A stretch of DNA of 64,000 nt from Clytia hemisphaerica (lineage: Eukaryota > Cnidaria > Hydrozoa > Leptothecata > Clytiidae): the NCBI GenBank assembly GCA_902728285.1, contig CACVBU010000354.1:310001-374000 (forward strand), given 5' to 3'. A program made the translations under genes and the position numbers. Positions 45,480 to 57,693 of this stretch are shown piece by piece. The notes beneath the pieces were generated by a model. That model saw nothing but the letters and a program-made list of their open reading frames with translations, searched no databases and had not been told where the DNA came from. Every line of letters starts with the position of its first letter. The first letter of the stretch is position 1.

Positions 45480-46940
45480 TTTCTTTCAATAGCTCTATGT
45501 TTCTAATGCTCCGAGATACCGGATACATAGTATAAGTGACACTAAAAAGTGTCTAAAGAGGTCAGACCCCATGGGGCAAAAAGAAAGCCCTGTGCAAGAC
45601 GCCAACCTATTTATTATATTGTTTCCCTTTTTATGCTAAAGTCATAATAGTGAAAACTTTTCGAGAGTAACCCATAAATTTGTGATATTATATGACCCCT
45701 TGTGCAATTTTTTATTTACTTTTTGGTCTAGAAAGAACTGAATGAATGGTCAAATAATTTGATTCTGTTATTGTGGTTCACAACCTGCTAAAGTTTAATT
45801 TAGAAGATGCTTTTGTTCTTTAAGAGATGGGAAAATAAACTTAGACCGGACGATGACTCACGATCGCGCCACCTTTCGACAGAAAAATTCCCTTTTTGAT
45901 TTTTTGAGGACTACAACATGTAGTATTAACGAATCCAAGGGGTTTACGGGCCAAATCGGTCCCGTTTGGGTTCGACAGGAGGTAAACTCAGAGTTTACAG
46001 TCATGTTGGCATGGTATGAAGCAAATAGGCAGTAGCAATGTTTTGGACAAACGCTGCTACCTTTGCTCAGAATTGTTCGCTCTTTGCAAAATACTCTACT
46101 CCTTAAGTTATTCCCTTTTCGTGATCTTGTACAGCCGAGGGGATATTTTTTTTAAGTCTACGTGATTAAAAAAGTTGAGTAAATTAAAATAATCTGATTA
46201 ATTAGTAATAGCCTACTCCTACTGAACTATCTGATTTCCAAAGTCTTCAATTTATTAAACTTACATAAGCAAAAAAAAAACAACGTAACTAAGGCAAAAG
46301 CGTGTGGCAGACACAAAGGATTTGTTAATTGAATTGGGAATTTTCTTCCTAATTAAACGGGCTTAGCTAATGCATTCTTCCAATAGCCCTTCCTTACGTA
46401 AATGTGAAAATGAAGGCATCTCAAAGATCATTTTGCGATTAATTAAAACAAGACGACTCAGAGTCGAAAATTTCGCACAGTGTTTGATTATTCATAGATG
46501 AAATAATAATTTTAAACGACCGGGACTGGGGGAGTACTAGGGTTAGAGAATGTCAGGCCAGACCTGAGAAAAACTGGCTCCAACAGAGAATAAAGTTATC
46601 CTTACAGAGACAAGGCGAAAAAGTGACTCTAAGAACAATTTTCAAAAAAATTTCTAACCTTCTAGAGACTTTTCAAGTTTCGTACCTTAAATAATTCAGA
46701 GAGACTTGGGAAGGTCAAAAACCAAACCTTAGCATCAGCACATACCTGGCACCTATTAATGTCTAAGTACTCCCTCCCCCTTTACTATTAAAAGAATGCA
46801 ATAAATAGAACGAGGCTAGAGCTAGAGCTTTATTGCCACCTAAATGTGAACTGTCCCAGTGTGGCCAAGTTACAGTCCACATCAGTTTTTGCTATGCCAA
46901 TATATATGAAATTGTATATAGTTTGTATATATAGTTTTGT
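45480..46940. other. Spacer, no gene seen
   Basis: AT-rich sequence with no repeat structure that stands out. A short hairpin piece GACGACTCAGAGTCGAAAAT (46452) resembles GACGACTTGAAGTCGAAAAT at 3749, so it belongs to a dispersed repeat. Confidence 0.4.
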
Positions 46941-46950
46941 ATATAGAACC

Positions 46951-47212
46951 ATAGTCATTATAAAAAACCCCGGTCTGGAAGTCTTTTGTTTATTTCTATT
47001 GTTAACAGTTAGAGCTTGCGTTCGCTAATCGACTTGTTTTGCATACTTTTTGATCATGTGATTGAAAACTAGACCAATCCCAAGAGGAGAATTTGGTAAC
47101 GTGATCAAAAAGTTTGCAAATCGCATCTTGCCTTTTATTTATAACAAAAGAAAATTTGACAATAAAGCTAAAACAATACATTGCCAGACCAGTGTTTTTT
47201 ATAATGACTATG
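46951..47212. mobile_element. hAT-like MITE with 7-8 bp target duplication
   Basis: ATAGTCATTATAAAAAACCC at the left is matched by GTTTTTTATAATGACTAT at the right, with GGTCTGG/CCAGACC further in. ATAGAACC flanks both ends (46943-46950 and 47213-47220). An 8-bp duplication is usual for hAT elements. No transposase. Confidence 0.7.
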
Positions 47213-47220
47213 ATAGAACC

Positions 47221-48600
47221 TGACCTGTGTTGACAAATAAACAATAATATCAATCTGACAAAGTTATATACAAAAATTTACAAAAATACAAAAGGTTTAC
47301 ACCTTGTAGATAAATCGAATTTAAACCAAATTAAACCAAAACATATCAAAAAGCTCAAACTCTATATTCTGCTATTTTGGTCATGTTTGCTATTATCAAT
47401 ATATTAGCCCACAAGGCTGTACAGTAACTTTTTATCTTAGAGAGGTGAAATTTGTGCAGAGATTTGAAATCCTCAATGTTGAAATGTATTATAGTTTTAC
47501 GTCATCACAAGCAAAAAGTAACAATCTCTGGAGGGAAACTTGCATAGCCATCAATCAAATGACTGACCAATCAAAGCAACAAAATTTCAAAACAAATGAA
47601 CTACGCAGCTCCGCACACAGCTCTACTCTATCATTTTTGTTTTGATTTAACTTTGTATTTAATGACCAGACGGGTCATTCATTTGAGGGCCAGAGGGCTA
47701 TGCATGTTTGCCTCCACTGATGCAAGGTAAATACCCGATCTCATCCCCTGCCATAAATTTTTCTGTGAAATACTTAGTAAATGATAATCTGTCTTACAAC
47801 ACAACTTAATCAAATATCAACAAATAATTCTACCTGTAAAAATGAAGATCATACTTGTCTGTTGTCTGTGTTGTTGTGTGTAGTGATTTTCAAGGACAGT
47901 TCTTTAATTGTAAGATTAATATCACTTTATTGGTGCATTTACTAACTACACAAACATAAAATACTATGCTAAAAGAAATATAATCCTCTTTAAGTACTCT
48001 AAAAACACTAAAAACATGACAAAAAATACAAAAAAACAGAGCAAGTCTGACAGCATGCTGAAATCCGCCATTAAAAAAAAGAGCAATGTTTACGAATGCT
48101 TGGTCACGCCTACCAAACACTTGCAGAGCGGAATCATTAAATTTTATCTTAGCGAGTGAGTCCATATTTCAGAATTTTCGAGAATGTTCTAGAAGTTTCA
48201 ACTACTTTCGTTTTCTAATTTTTCTTCCGCACCGCCGCCGCCGCCACGAAAGCCTATCGTAATACTTTCGCTATGCGAAATTAATAAAGCAAGCAGACAG
48301 ATGTCCTACGCTTCTCTAATTAGGTGTGTAAGAAGATGGAAGCCAATTAAAAAGATTTTTATCATTTGATCGAGTTTTCATCAATCGATAAAAACATATT
48401 TTGCAATGGTATTTTGATAAGGCTTGAATTCTTTTAGAACGTAAATAGCAGGGCACAAAGCGATAGTTGTTTATAAAACAACACGGAGAATAAAAGGGTT
48501 TATTGTCGGTAGCTAGTACTTCCAATGGCTTTTAACAACGGTGTATAATGGGACAATGTGATATTTGTTTTCAAAGCCTTTAAAATCTTAGCTTCTTCCT
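47221..48600. other. Spacer with one dispersed repeat, no gene seen
   Basis: The only notable part is 48230-48292: GCCGCCGCC followed by AAAGCCTATCGTAATACTTT and CGCTATGCGAAATTAA. It repeats the sequence at 5240-5300 almost exactly. The minus-strand frame at 47890-48165 has no recognisable domain. Confidence 0.4.
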
Positions 48601-48608
48601 TGGAAACT

Positions 48609-48615
48609 TATATAG
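48609..48615 (+). promoter_or_regulatory. TATA-like box of the protease gene
   Basis: TATATAG lies about 55-60 bases before the ATG at 48670. That leaves room for a start site near 48640 and a short leader. Position and sequence fit a TATA promoter; no transcript evidence. Confidence 0.45.
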
Positions 48616-48669
48616 CAGCTGGGAGCTGACTTTTTAAAGAAGATACTCAGGAAAGCGATTATTTGAAAG

Positions 48670-51600
48670 ATGAGGGAGATACAAGTACTTCTACTGTTCA
48701 ATTTATGTATCGCTTCTTACGGACAAGGTAATCTATTCATTTGTTACAAATATTTGGTGATATCACAGTACTTAAAATAAGATAAAGAAACTGGCCTAGG
48801 GTATTAAAGTTGACAATTCCAGTGCAACAGAGTGGTGCCCTCCCTTCCTTTGGGTTGATAGCTATTGAAAGAAAGAGGAGCCTTCGACTGAGGTCGCAGA
48901 TTTCAGTTGAACTCTTGTAATTCGAATACTCACCTAATTCAAACAGATTCTGTGGTCCCTTCATAATTTACCTTGAAAACCTTACAAGAAAACTCCTATG
49001 ATTTGAACCCATGTAATTTGAAAAATCATTTAAATCGAACAAATTATCCGGTCCCATCAGAAAATTTTAATCATGTAATTCGAATTTTGGAGGAGAATTC
49101 CAAGAAACGAGAGCAGAAAATGAAACAATCGACAATCGAATTACTTTTTTGAAAAATTATGAATTGACTTTTAAATTTAAAAACATGACCGTGTCAAGAT
49201 TATTTGTACTAGTATTTCACAATTCTCGCTCGAAAATACAAAAATTGTTCAAAAGTAAACCTGGGAAAGTCTTTTTTCATCAAATCAGGTCAAAAATATG
49301 AAAACTCATTTAATTCGAAACTCATGTAATTTGAACAAAATTCTCGGTCCCTTAAGAATTCGTAGCGAGCGGCGCCATATTAGCCATTGAGGAGACTTTT
49401 AAAAAATATACAAAAAGTTTCTGTGGTGAGAAGGGTTTTGGAGTATAATATTTTCAAATACAATTTCATCGTAAAGAACTTTCCCGGTTGAGATGATACA
49501 TTTCATTGTATTCTTTTTATCGGGGACGAACTTTGGGCAAGTTTTTCTAGCAGGTGGGAGCTCCAACGAGTCTGACACTGGGGTGTAATAGATATTTTTG
49601 AAAAACGTTTTCTCAATCCAAATCATCGCTCTTAAACTCAATCTTTTTTTTTGTATTAGTTCCAGCTGGTCCAGTTGTGAGGGACAGACTTTATAAGAAT
49701 ATTGGAAAGATCCACAAATCATATTCGTTCACTTTCGAAATCAAACCAACAGGAACAATCACAGGATGGTCAAACATCGTTCATGCTTATGATAAAGAAG
49801 GTATGTCTTATAACTACAAACAGACCGCGTCTTGCAGATATCTATGTATCTTGAAGACTCTGCTTTAATATTCTATATTTCTTATTTACACACTTTTTTT
49901 ATAAGAATACATTTTAATAAAAATGTTCATGATGAAAATGGCCAAAAAATTTGAATAATGCTAAGAATATCACCGTCATAGAATTTTGCTACTCAAGCTA
50001 AGAATGTAACTTATAGAGCATTTTCAATTATAAATTATCAATTACCCTAAAGTAATGCACACTCCTTTCACAAAAATGCCATTTTATGCTTAAGAGGCAT
50101 GTACTAAATGTTAAATCTAGTTTGAATTAGGATCCTAACCTAAGAATACTGTAGGAATGATGATTTTCTCAAAAAGAATTAAGAATATCCATGATGAAAT
50201 GAATTTACACCATTCCTATAAAGAAAAAAGCGTGTATTTCACTAATCTCGAAAGTTTTCTTAAATTTGAATGAATATTTGCGACAACTTTCGTGGGACGC
50301 AGCTGCATGTGATTGGTTCAAAAGTAGATAGGATTTTAAATCTTTTTGAGAGGAGGTCCATGTATTGAGCCTGGCAAAAGCTTTTATGACCTAAAAGTTC
50401 CAGACAAGACTTTTAATCCAAAATATTAGGTAAAAAAATTGCCGACTTTTCATGATCATTTCCAAAAGGCATGATTGATACGGGCGAATAGAGCATGAAA
50501 TAATTCCCTATCATAGCTTTGTGTTGTCATCATTTGTTCTCAATTTCAAAAATGAATTTCTGACACCTGATGAAATCCGACGCCAATGTCGAGTCAGCTT
50601 TGAAATATATATTCTTTTTCTTCAGGAAACTGTTGTGGAGTCGGTCAACGTATCCCTGCTATATTTGTGCACTCGCGATCCACTCGTCTTCACATTACCA
50701 ACGCTGTGAGTGGTAATGGAAACTACGCTGTCAATAGAAATATACCTATGGGCCAATTCACCAATGTGACAATTCAGCAAGTTAAGCAATCAGATGGCTC
50801 ATACCTGTATTCAATTTACCTCGATAAGACAAGAGTTGCCTCCACAATCAATACCCAACCTCAGGAATTCGACAATGTTCAATTGTATGCTTCAGATAAA
50901 TGGTACAATCCATCTGAAGTTGTCTTGAGATATTTCAACTTCCAAAGTCCTTACTCAAAACACGGTAAGCTCACGCAGTTACTTTGTCGTCTACATTTTA
51001 GATTAAGAACGCCTTGATCGTTTCGTTATTTTGCACCTGGGGAATTTGCCTCTCTGCCAGGGGCCGATTTTTTTTGGGTGGCGCCGAAATACAAAGGGTG
51101 CAAAAAGATGCCTCTGATTACTAATTTGGGCGCCCCACTGCTCTTTTAGACCTTAGATATGGCCGTTTTCGGTCAAAGAAAATAAACTATTATTAACCCC
51201 TTTATACCATTTTTTCATCTCGCGAAAGAATCTGCTCGCGAAAGTTCGTAAGCCTAAAGTAGTTTCAATATTTGATCGAACGTACGTGACTTTACTAACT
51301 CTTAGCCTTCTAGTCTCTAGTTACAACCGGTCTCAGTATTTTTAATGAACATCATATTTTTATTAGCTACATATATATTTATCATACTCATACTAATCAT
51401 ATTCTTGAATCGAGATTTATAGCCTGATGAAATTTGCTTTCCACAAGTCATGTGCACAGTTATTGATTTGAAACACATTGAATAACTACACTTTTAAAAC
51501 TCAACTTTCTGATTTTCCAGCTGGTCCAGTTGTGAGGGACAGACTTTACAAGAACATCGGAAAGATCCACAAATCATATTCGTTCACTTTCGAAATCAAA

Positions 51601-54600
51601 CCAACAGGAACAATCGCAGGATGGTCAAACATCGTTCATGCTTATGATAGAGAAGGTATGTTTCGGAAAGGCTGGTAGTAAAGTAATTCTTCTTCTTCCA
51701 GCTTTCCAATCAATCTTGTTTTACACACCTAGATCTACATAAACTTTCTTAACTTAACAAAACGGATTTTTAAAGCTTTTTTGTTGTTTGTCATATCGGG
51801 CAATATAAAGCCCTGCATTCTCGCTGAATTTTTCTTAAACTTAATAAAAACATTTCTGATGATGTCTTCTAAACACATGAATTCAAGCACATTCACCTTG
51901 TCGAGTCAGCTTTGAAATATGTAATCTTTTCCTTCAGGGAACTGTTGTGGAGTCGGTCAACGTATCCCTGCTATATTTGTGTACTCGCGATCCACTCGTC
52001 TTCACATTACCAACGCTGTGAGTGGTAATGGAAACTACGCTGTCAATAGAAATATACCTATGGGCCAATTCACCAATGTGACAATTCAGCAAGTTGAGCA
52101 ATCAGATGGCTCATACCTGTATTCAATTTACCTCGATGAGACAAGAGTCGCCTCCACAGTCAATACCCAACCTCAGGAATTCGACAATGTTCAATTGTTT
52201 GCTTCAGATAAATGGTACAATCCATCTAAAGTTGTCTTGAGATATTTCAACTTCCAAAGTCCTTTCCCAAAACAAGGTAATAAGACTTCACAGTGAAATA
52301 GATTTCTTAAAATAGCATACAATGGAATGTTTTATGCCCATGTTCCCTGTCCTGTTCAATTTTTAGATAATCTCTCAATTTCTGAGACAATGGTCCCAAA
52401 GCCCTCTGTCAGCGTTGAGTTCTTGAAAATTTTGGGGTCTGGGGAACGGATTTTTTCTTGCAAAAATGTTTAAAATCCTTCCGTTTCAAGATACTTGTTG
52501 GGGACCTCAATCACACTCATTGTACCAATACTTGTCTTGCAAAATGCTTGACTTTTACAACAATACAAATCATATCTTTTTTTAAGAATGTGGTGTCAGC
52601 AAAGTTGGACAAAGCAGAATCGTTGGTGGTCAGAATGCTCTGCCGGGAGAATGGCCATGGCAGGTTCGAAACATTGTTTTCCAAATAAATTTATAAAAGT
52701 GGACTCTCTATAACTCGAACCTCTAATACTCGAATGTCTCCTTAACCCGAACAAGTTTTTTTGTTCATTCAGTTAATAATGCCTAATAAACCTATACTCT
52801 TTATTTCAAAATCCCCTTAACTCGAATGAATTTGTGTTCCCCGTGCGTGTTCGAGTTATAGAGATTCTGCATTAAAGCTCTAGCATGAAACCCGTCACAG
52901 TGACAACCTAAAAACCTTTTTCTCTAGACTCTACCCCATACATACACCTATAAACTCTTAAAACGTGAAAAGACTGGGTTAGAATTTCCCTAGTAAATTT
53001 TTGCACAAAAAGTGCTGTCGTCAACAGAAACATCATTTTCAAGAGTTTCTCTCTCAATTTTTATTTTCTTTACTTCATGAGGAACCTCTGTGCAAAATTT
53101 CAGAGCTCTATCACAATTTGAAGTATCGTCCCTTTTATATGTGATAATCCGCCCTACTATAGAAGGATTGACGTCAAATTTCAGGAGTCATTGCATTGAC
53201 TTCTCATCAAGAAAGGAATTTTGACATTAATCTCTCCTGGTGGCTCTAACCCAGCTTTCTCACGCTTTAGGCGTATTAAGGAATACAGTTGTGTAAAACA
53301 TTTTCCATGCCTTATATACTGAGGCAGTAATCAACTTTTTTAAATTTGGCCTTAGTGTATTCACCAATAGTAGCTTGGCGGCACCCATTCCCATTTTTAT
53401 ATCGCAACAAACATTACCCTATATATTTCGCAATCGCTTTGCTCGCCAAACGTTTCAACAAACTTTTTTCTTAGTGCAGTCAAAATCTTTAATTACTTCA
53501 ATTTGCAACCCCATTTTTGGTCGCACCAAGATAAACTTGAGACTCTTTCGTCTTGGAAAATTTTATCAAAGAGATGGGAAATTTTAATCGTTCTTCTTCT
53601 TTGTACTTCTTCAGGCATTTTATATAATTAGAAAAGGAACCAGAGCCTTTTCCTGTGGAGGCGTTTTGATCCACAAGAAATGGGTGTTAACGGCCGCCCA
53701 CTGTACAGTAGGAGACGGTGCTTTTGTTAGTAAACTTTATCTGGGTAAGTTATACCAGTTATTACATTCTCTTTATATGTTTTTACCGGATGTATCGTTC
53801 GTTCTACCAATTTGAGAGGCTGAAATATAAGTTAAGAAGGAGAGTCGATCGCCATACTACCCTTATACTCTTTCTGGGAGTCATCATAGTGAATTTTGTT
53901 GCCCATTGGTTGCGTCATAGTACATGGTAGCGTGAAGGATTAGATGACGGACTGCAATGGACTTGGCTCGAATCACCTCCGATGGCTAACCGCAACTTAC
54001 TTACTTAATTTCCTGGATCTATTTGAAACTTTTTGTCTTGTCTTTCTAGGCGAACACGAGCGTGGAAAAGTTGACACTGGAGAACAAACGCCAAAAGTAA
54101 AACGAATAATCAACCATGAAATGTATCGACTCGCACCAGGAACCAATAGTTTTGACTTTGCACTTTTGGAACTGGAAACAGAAGCTCAAATAACAGATAA
54201 CGTTCGCACTATTTGTATTCCAAAGAAGCATAGCGGGACTGATTTTGATAATCAAATATGTGACATCACAGGATGGGGAACAACGTCAGAAGGTGGCAGT
54301 GGCGCCAACGTAAGTTGTTTTGGGTTGAATATTTTTCATACGTGGTATATGCATATTGACACCTCCTGATGCATATTTCCATAACGGGACGCCATCACTT
54401 TAAAAAAAAATTTATCAAACTCGAACCCAGTTACTTAGTTCGCTCTTTTATGATTCTGATACTGCTCACGAAAAGATTGCATTGCGATTTTATCACCTCC
54501 ATTAAATTGCCCTTAAAACGTAAGTTTTCAGCAAAAAGAATACATGATATTTTACGCCCATAATCGCACGAACAGTTATTTTTTTTTCTTTGGCGCGCCT

Positions 54601-57006
54601 TCAAAGAGAGCAATTAATCGTTAATTGCTTCCTGTAGAGAGCAATTAGGCAATGAGGCTAATCACTCGTAATTTTTTTACTTCAAATTTTCCTCGACCTT
54701 TCGGACTCAAACAAAATTAATAACAAAAAAAATCACTCGTGCAATTTTCGAATTGTACGAGTTATTATGTGATTACGAGCTAATCGTACAATTTTTTCAC
54801 TACTTTTCCCCGTCAGGAAAGTAAATTACAATGAAAGTTTTACATTTTTCTCTCGTATTGCACTCTTTATCAATTGATTACATATACTAATCTGATTCTA
54901 ACATTTCCCGAGTGGATTTAATTTTGTGACTCAGCAATCTCACGCACGCTATATTTTCGCGAAAAATTCGAGAAAAAATTATCAGATTAAACAATCGTTT
55001 CTACGTCTTTTCAAACCTTTCCCTAATATAAGAAGCTAATTCCTTGAATAAAGTTATTTTTGCCACTAGTGAAGTATAATTTTGGAATAGTAGGATGGGG
55101 GTAAAATTGTGAAAATCACATGCACAGGAAAAATGTTTTGATTCCCTAGGCTATGAAAATGCATACTTCCAGATCTGGAAATCTGGATTTTTCCCTAACC
55201 AATCCCTAGCTAGGGAAGATGCAACAGTTCCCTAGTTATGGAAATAGAATTTCCCTATTATTGAAAAGTGCTTTTCTCGAGCGAACCCCAATAAAACCCC
55301 ATAGAGTTACCCATATTCACGAATTAAATCCTGATTTATAGAAAGCTGGTAAAATAATTAAATGTATTCGATCATTCTCTGAGCATTGGTTCGATAGCTC
55401 TCATTCGTTCTGACATGTACTTGCGCTACTTTGAGAATCCCGGCACTTTTGTCACAACAGTGGAGCTGCACTAGAGAGCCAACTTAATGACCTCAAACCC
55501 GTCTCACCGATCCACTGAGCCCTTGCGACGCAAGTCCATTGCGAACGAATGAGGCCGCCCTGGCTGAACGCCTCACCTTTAGCGTTGTGTTACACACTGA
55601 TCGAATACACCCTTATAATGGTTTGCTTTACATACGACTCGAACACTTTTGAGTGAAAAATTTCTCACGCATGCGTAATACAAGTTCGGGAAATCAATTT
55701 TCCCTAACCTGAAAAAAATTTTCCCGAACTTAGGCTCTAATTTGTGACAGTTTAAATTTTTTGATTGAATTATCTTATTTGAAGGTTTGAAAATTAAGTT
55801 CTGATTTAATTAATTGTTTAAAGGATGGATTCAAATTAAAGAGTTCAGGAAATCGAATTTCCCAATCTGGGAAATTTTATTTCCCTAATTCGAGAAATCA
55901 CATTTCCCAATCTTGAGAAAGAATAAAGTAAAGCAAGTAAGGTCACAATTCGTGATATTTGCTTTCCCTAGCTTGTAGAAAGTAATCATTTTAAAAACTC
56001 GTGATCTCTCTTTTCCCGACTCTTCCATATTCAGTTTAGAAAAACTTGGGATTTTTAATTTCCCGATGCAGTTCTGAATGATAGATAGATAGATATGCCC
56101 TCCGATGTATCGGAATGGGTCCTACCCACGGTGGAGTAGGAATCACAGCGCAAGCAGACATTGCAACCCTGCAGATGCGAGCTGCCGAGCCATGGTGTAT
56201 ACCACGACACTCGAACTACACGGGAGAACGGATGTCCTCGCAAGTGTAGAACCTCCTGAGTGTCACGGCACACCACAATGTCTGAAATATCTACCCATAC
56301 TCTTGTATCAGAGTTATGGTACCCAATTCCCCTCACATGGCATGGGTTGACCCGGGCGAAGGAACATTCACTTGCCAAGTGAATCGTAGTGCCACGGTGG
56401 GTATCGAACTCGAGCCTCCTGGACAGAAGTCGAGCATGATAACCACTACACCACTACGCCATTCAGTTCTGAATGGGCAACTAGAAAGTTAAAAATATTA
56501 GTTTTCCACATGTGAAAATCCGTTTTCACTAACACATTGGTAAAACACTTCTAGCATGGGAAAATAGGTTCCCCTAGTTTCCTTACTTTCCCGAACTTAA
56601 AATTCTAGACTAATGTGATCGAACAAAAAACCACATCTGAAAATGAACAATCCCTAGGCTAGGGAATCAATAATTTTTTTCCTGTGATGATCAACGTTAA
56701 CTACACTTTCAATTGTAGATCTTACAAGAAGCGAGTGTTAGAGTGTACCCTCAACCAGAATGTGTTGGAAATTACGGTAGTCGAATTGGTGACAGTATGT
56801 TTTGTGCCGGATATCGTGATGGTGGAGTAGACGCGTGTCAAGGAGACAGTGGTGGTCCCTTACAATGCAAAGATGGAAACAAATGGGTTCTCTGGGGAAT
56901 AACATCTTGGGGTATTGGATGTGCCAGACCTGATAGAGCTGGAGTCTATAGCAAGGTTACACAAGTTGTGGATTGGATTGAAGAGAAAACTGGAGTTACT
57001 TTTTAA
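48670..57006 (+). CDS. Secreted mosaic serine protease: two LamG-like modules and trypsin
   Basis: Nine exons: 48670-48727, 49660-49800, 50626-50964, 51521-51655, 51938-52276, 52587-52663, 53615-53744, 54050-54309, 56719-57006 (TAA). Phases chain to 588 aa. Residues 1-18 form a signal peptide ([19 protein letters not shown]). Residues 20-179 and 180-337 are two almost identical concanavalin/LamG-like modules ([31 protein letters not shown]). The trypsin domain begins after Arg348 at [15 protein letters not shown]. Catalytic residues are His392 (TAAHC), Asp442 ([10 protein letters not shown]) and Ser537 (GDSGGP). Asp531, six residues before Ser537, predicts cleavage after Arg/Lys. Cys339 probably ties the activated chain to the N-terminal part. 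It is expected to be secreted as a zymogen; the LamG modules probably bind sugar or matrix. Digestive, matrix or immune roles are all possible. Confidence 0.93.
49660..50964 (+). other. First LamG-like exon pair of the protease
   Basis: Exons 49660-49800 and 50626-50964 encode one module. They are duplicated as 51521-51655 and 51938-52276. Differences are few (for example Thr to Ala in GTITGW, Lys to Glu in VKQSDG, Tyr to Phe in QLYASD). The intron ends are also alike (GTCGAGTCAGCTTTGAAATA at 50589 and 51899), so the duplication took flanking intron with it. The pogo-related MITE at 49889 is only in this copy. Confidence 0.9.
49889..50234. mobile_element. 346-bp pogo-related MITE (deletion derivative) in protease intron
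   Basis: Flanked by TA. The left end CACACTTTTTTTATAAGAAT and the right end CCTATAAAGAAAAAAGCGTG match the pogo element at 31116-34055. CATGATGAAAATGGCCAAAA (left) and ATATCCATGATGAAATG (right) are shared with its subterminal regions. The transposase is missing, so this is a non-autonomous relative. Confidence 0.9.
52698..52880. mobile_element. Degenerate Tigger-like MITE
   Basis: GTGGACTCTCTATAACTCGA at the left and TCGAGTTATAGAGATTCTGC at the right are inverses, with CTTAACCCGAAC and CTTAACTCGAAT inside. Similar to the element at 19759. It lies in the intron between exons 6 and 7 of the protease gene. Confidence 0.55.
55123..56686. mobile_element. 1.56 kb TIR element with TTCCCTA motifs, host of a SINE
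   Basis: The left end CACAGGAAAAATGTTTTGAT with TTCCCTAGGC is matched at the right by CTAGGGAATCAAT and TTTTTTTCCTGTG. The motif TTCCCTA, GGGAAAT or AGGGAA recurs more than twenty times in both orientations. It lies in the last intron of the protease gene and is split by a younger SINE (56081-56463). Confidence 0.75.
56081..56463 (-). mobile_element. tRNA-derived SINE with 12-bp target duplication
   Basis: CAGTTCTGAATG flanks the insertion on both sides (56069-56080 and 56464-56475). On the minus strand the head reads like a tRNA: GGCGTAGTGGTGTAGTGGTT with ATCATGCTCGACT (A box region, 56431-56448) and GAGTTCGATACCC (B box region, 56399-56411). The 3' tail is (ATCT)n (56081-56095). The body of about 300 bp is otherwise unrecognised. 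The near-perfect target duplication implies a fairly young insertion. Open frames inside it are not genes. Confidence 0.88.
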
Positions 57007-57037
57007 AACATTTTGTTTATTTCATAAGGTTTTATTA

Positions 57038-57187
57038 AACGCTTTTTTATAAGAATATCAGGGTGAGAATTGACTAAATGTTAAGAATGTCAAAAGACTG
57101 TGTTGAGAATATCTCACCCTCAGATTCTGAATATTCCTAAAGATACTTCACTCTCACCCAAAAAAAAACATAAGTATTATAAAAGTG
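57038..57187. mobile_element. Short pogo-related MITE 3' of the protease gene
   Basis: AACGCTTTTTTATAAGAATA at the left and ATTATAAAAGTGT at the right resemble the pogo-type ends. TTAAGAATG, GAGAATATC and CTGAATATTC recur. It begins about 30 bases after the protease stop codon, so it may lie in the 3' UTR. Confidence 0.6.
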
Positions 57188-57693
57188 TATACCATCTACA
57201 GTATATTAGTATTTTAACAATTTATCATTTATCATTTTTATCATCCTGTCCTACAGACCTACTTCTTTGATTATCTGCCCAAAGGACAGCAATTTAAAAC
57301 ACTCTTCTCTAGGCTTTGAAAATGCTTTACCACACTCTTCGCATTCCAAAATGTAACATCCAAGTAGAAACGTCGAAGGTGTTAGCCATGTGATCGAGGG
57401 TGACTTTCTAGCTGTTAGAATTACGCAAAACCATTCCATTCATTCGCGATTGAGAAAGGAAGTTTTGAGCTGTAAACAGATAGAATTCAAAATACCCACA
57501 CTCGTCATTAGAAAAGTAAAGGATTTTTCATCAGTAATCATCTAGCGCATTTAATTTTTACACATCGGCTGAAAATCCTTACCCAGTTGTTCGTTGTCTA
57601 CTAAAGCAGCGGTACACAAATGTATCATATAAAAGCGTTTAGAACATCCATATATTGTATGTCATGCGCAATCACAAGCTCCTTTAGTAAATA

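Noticed and set aside
47890..48165. 91-codon minus-strand frame
   Set aside because: No recognisable domain, low complexity, near a dispersed repeat; not supported as a gene.
56055..56378. 107-codon minus-strand frame and an 81-codon plus-strand frame
   Set aside because: Both lie in the SINE body and carry no domain.
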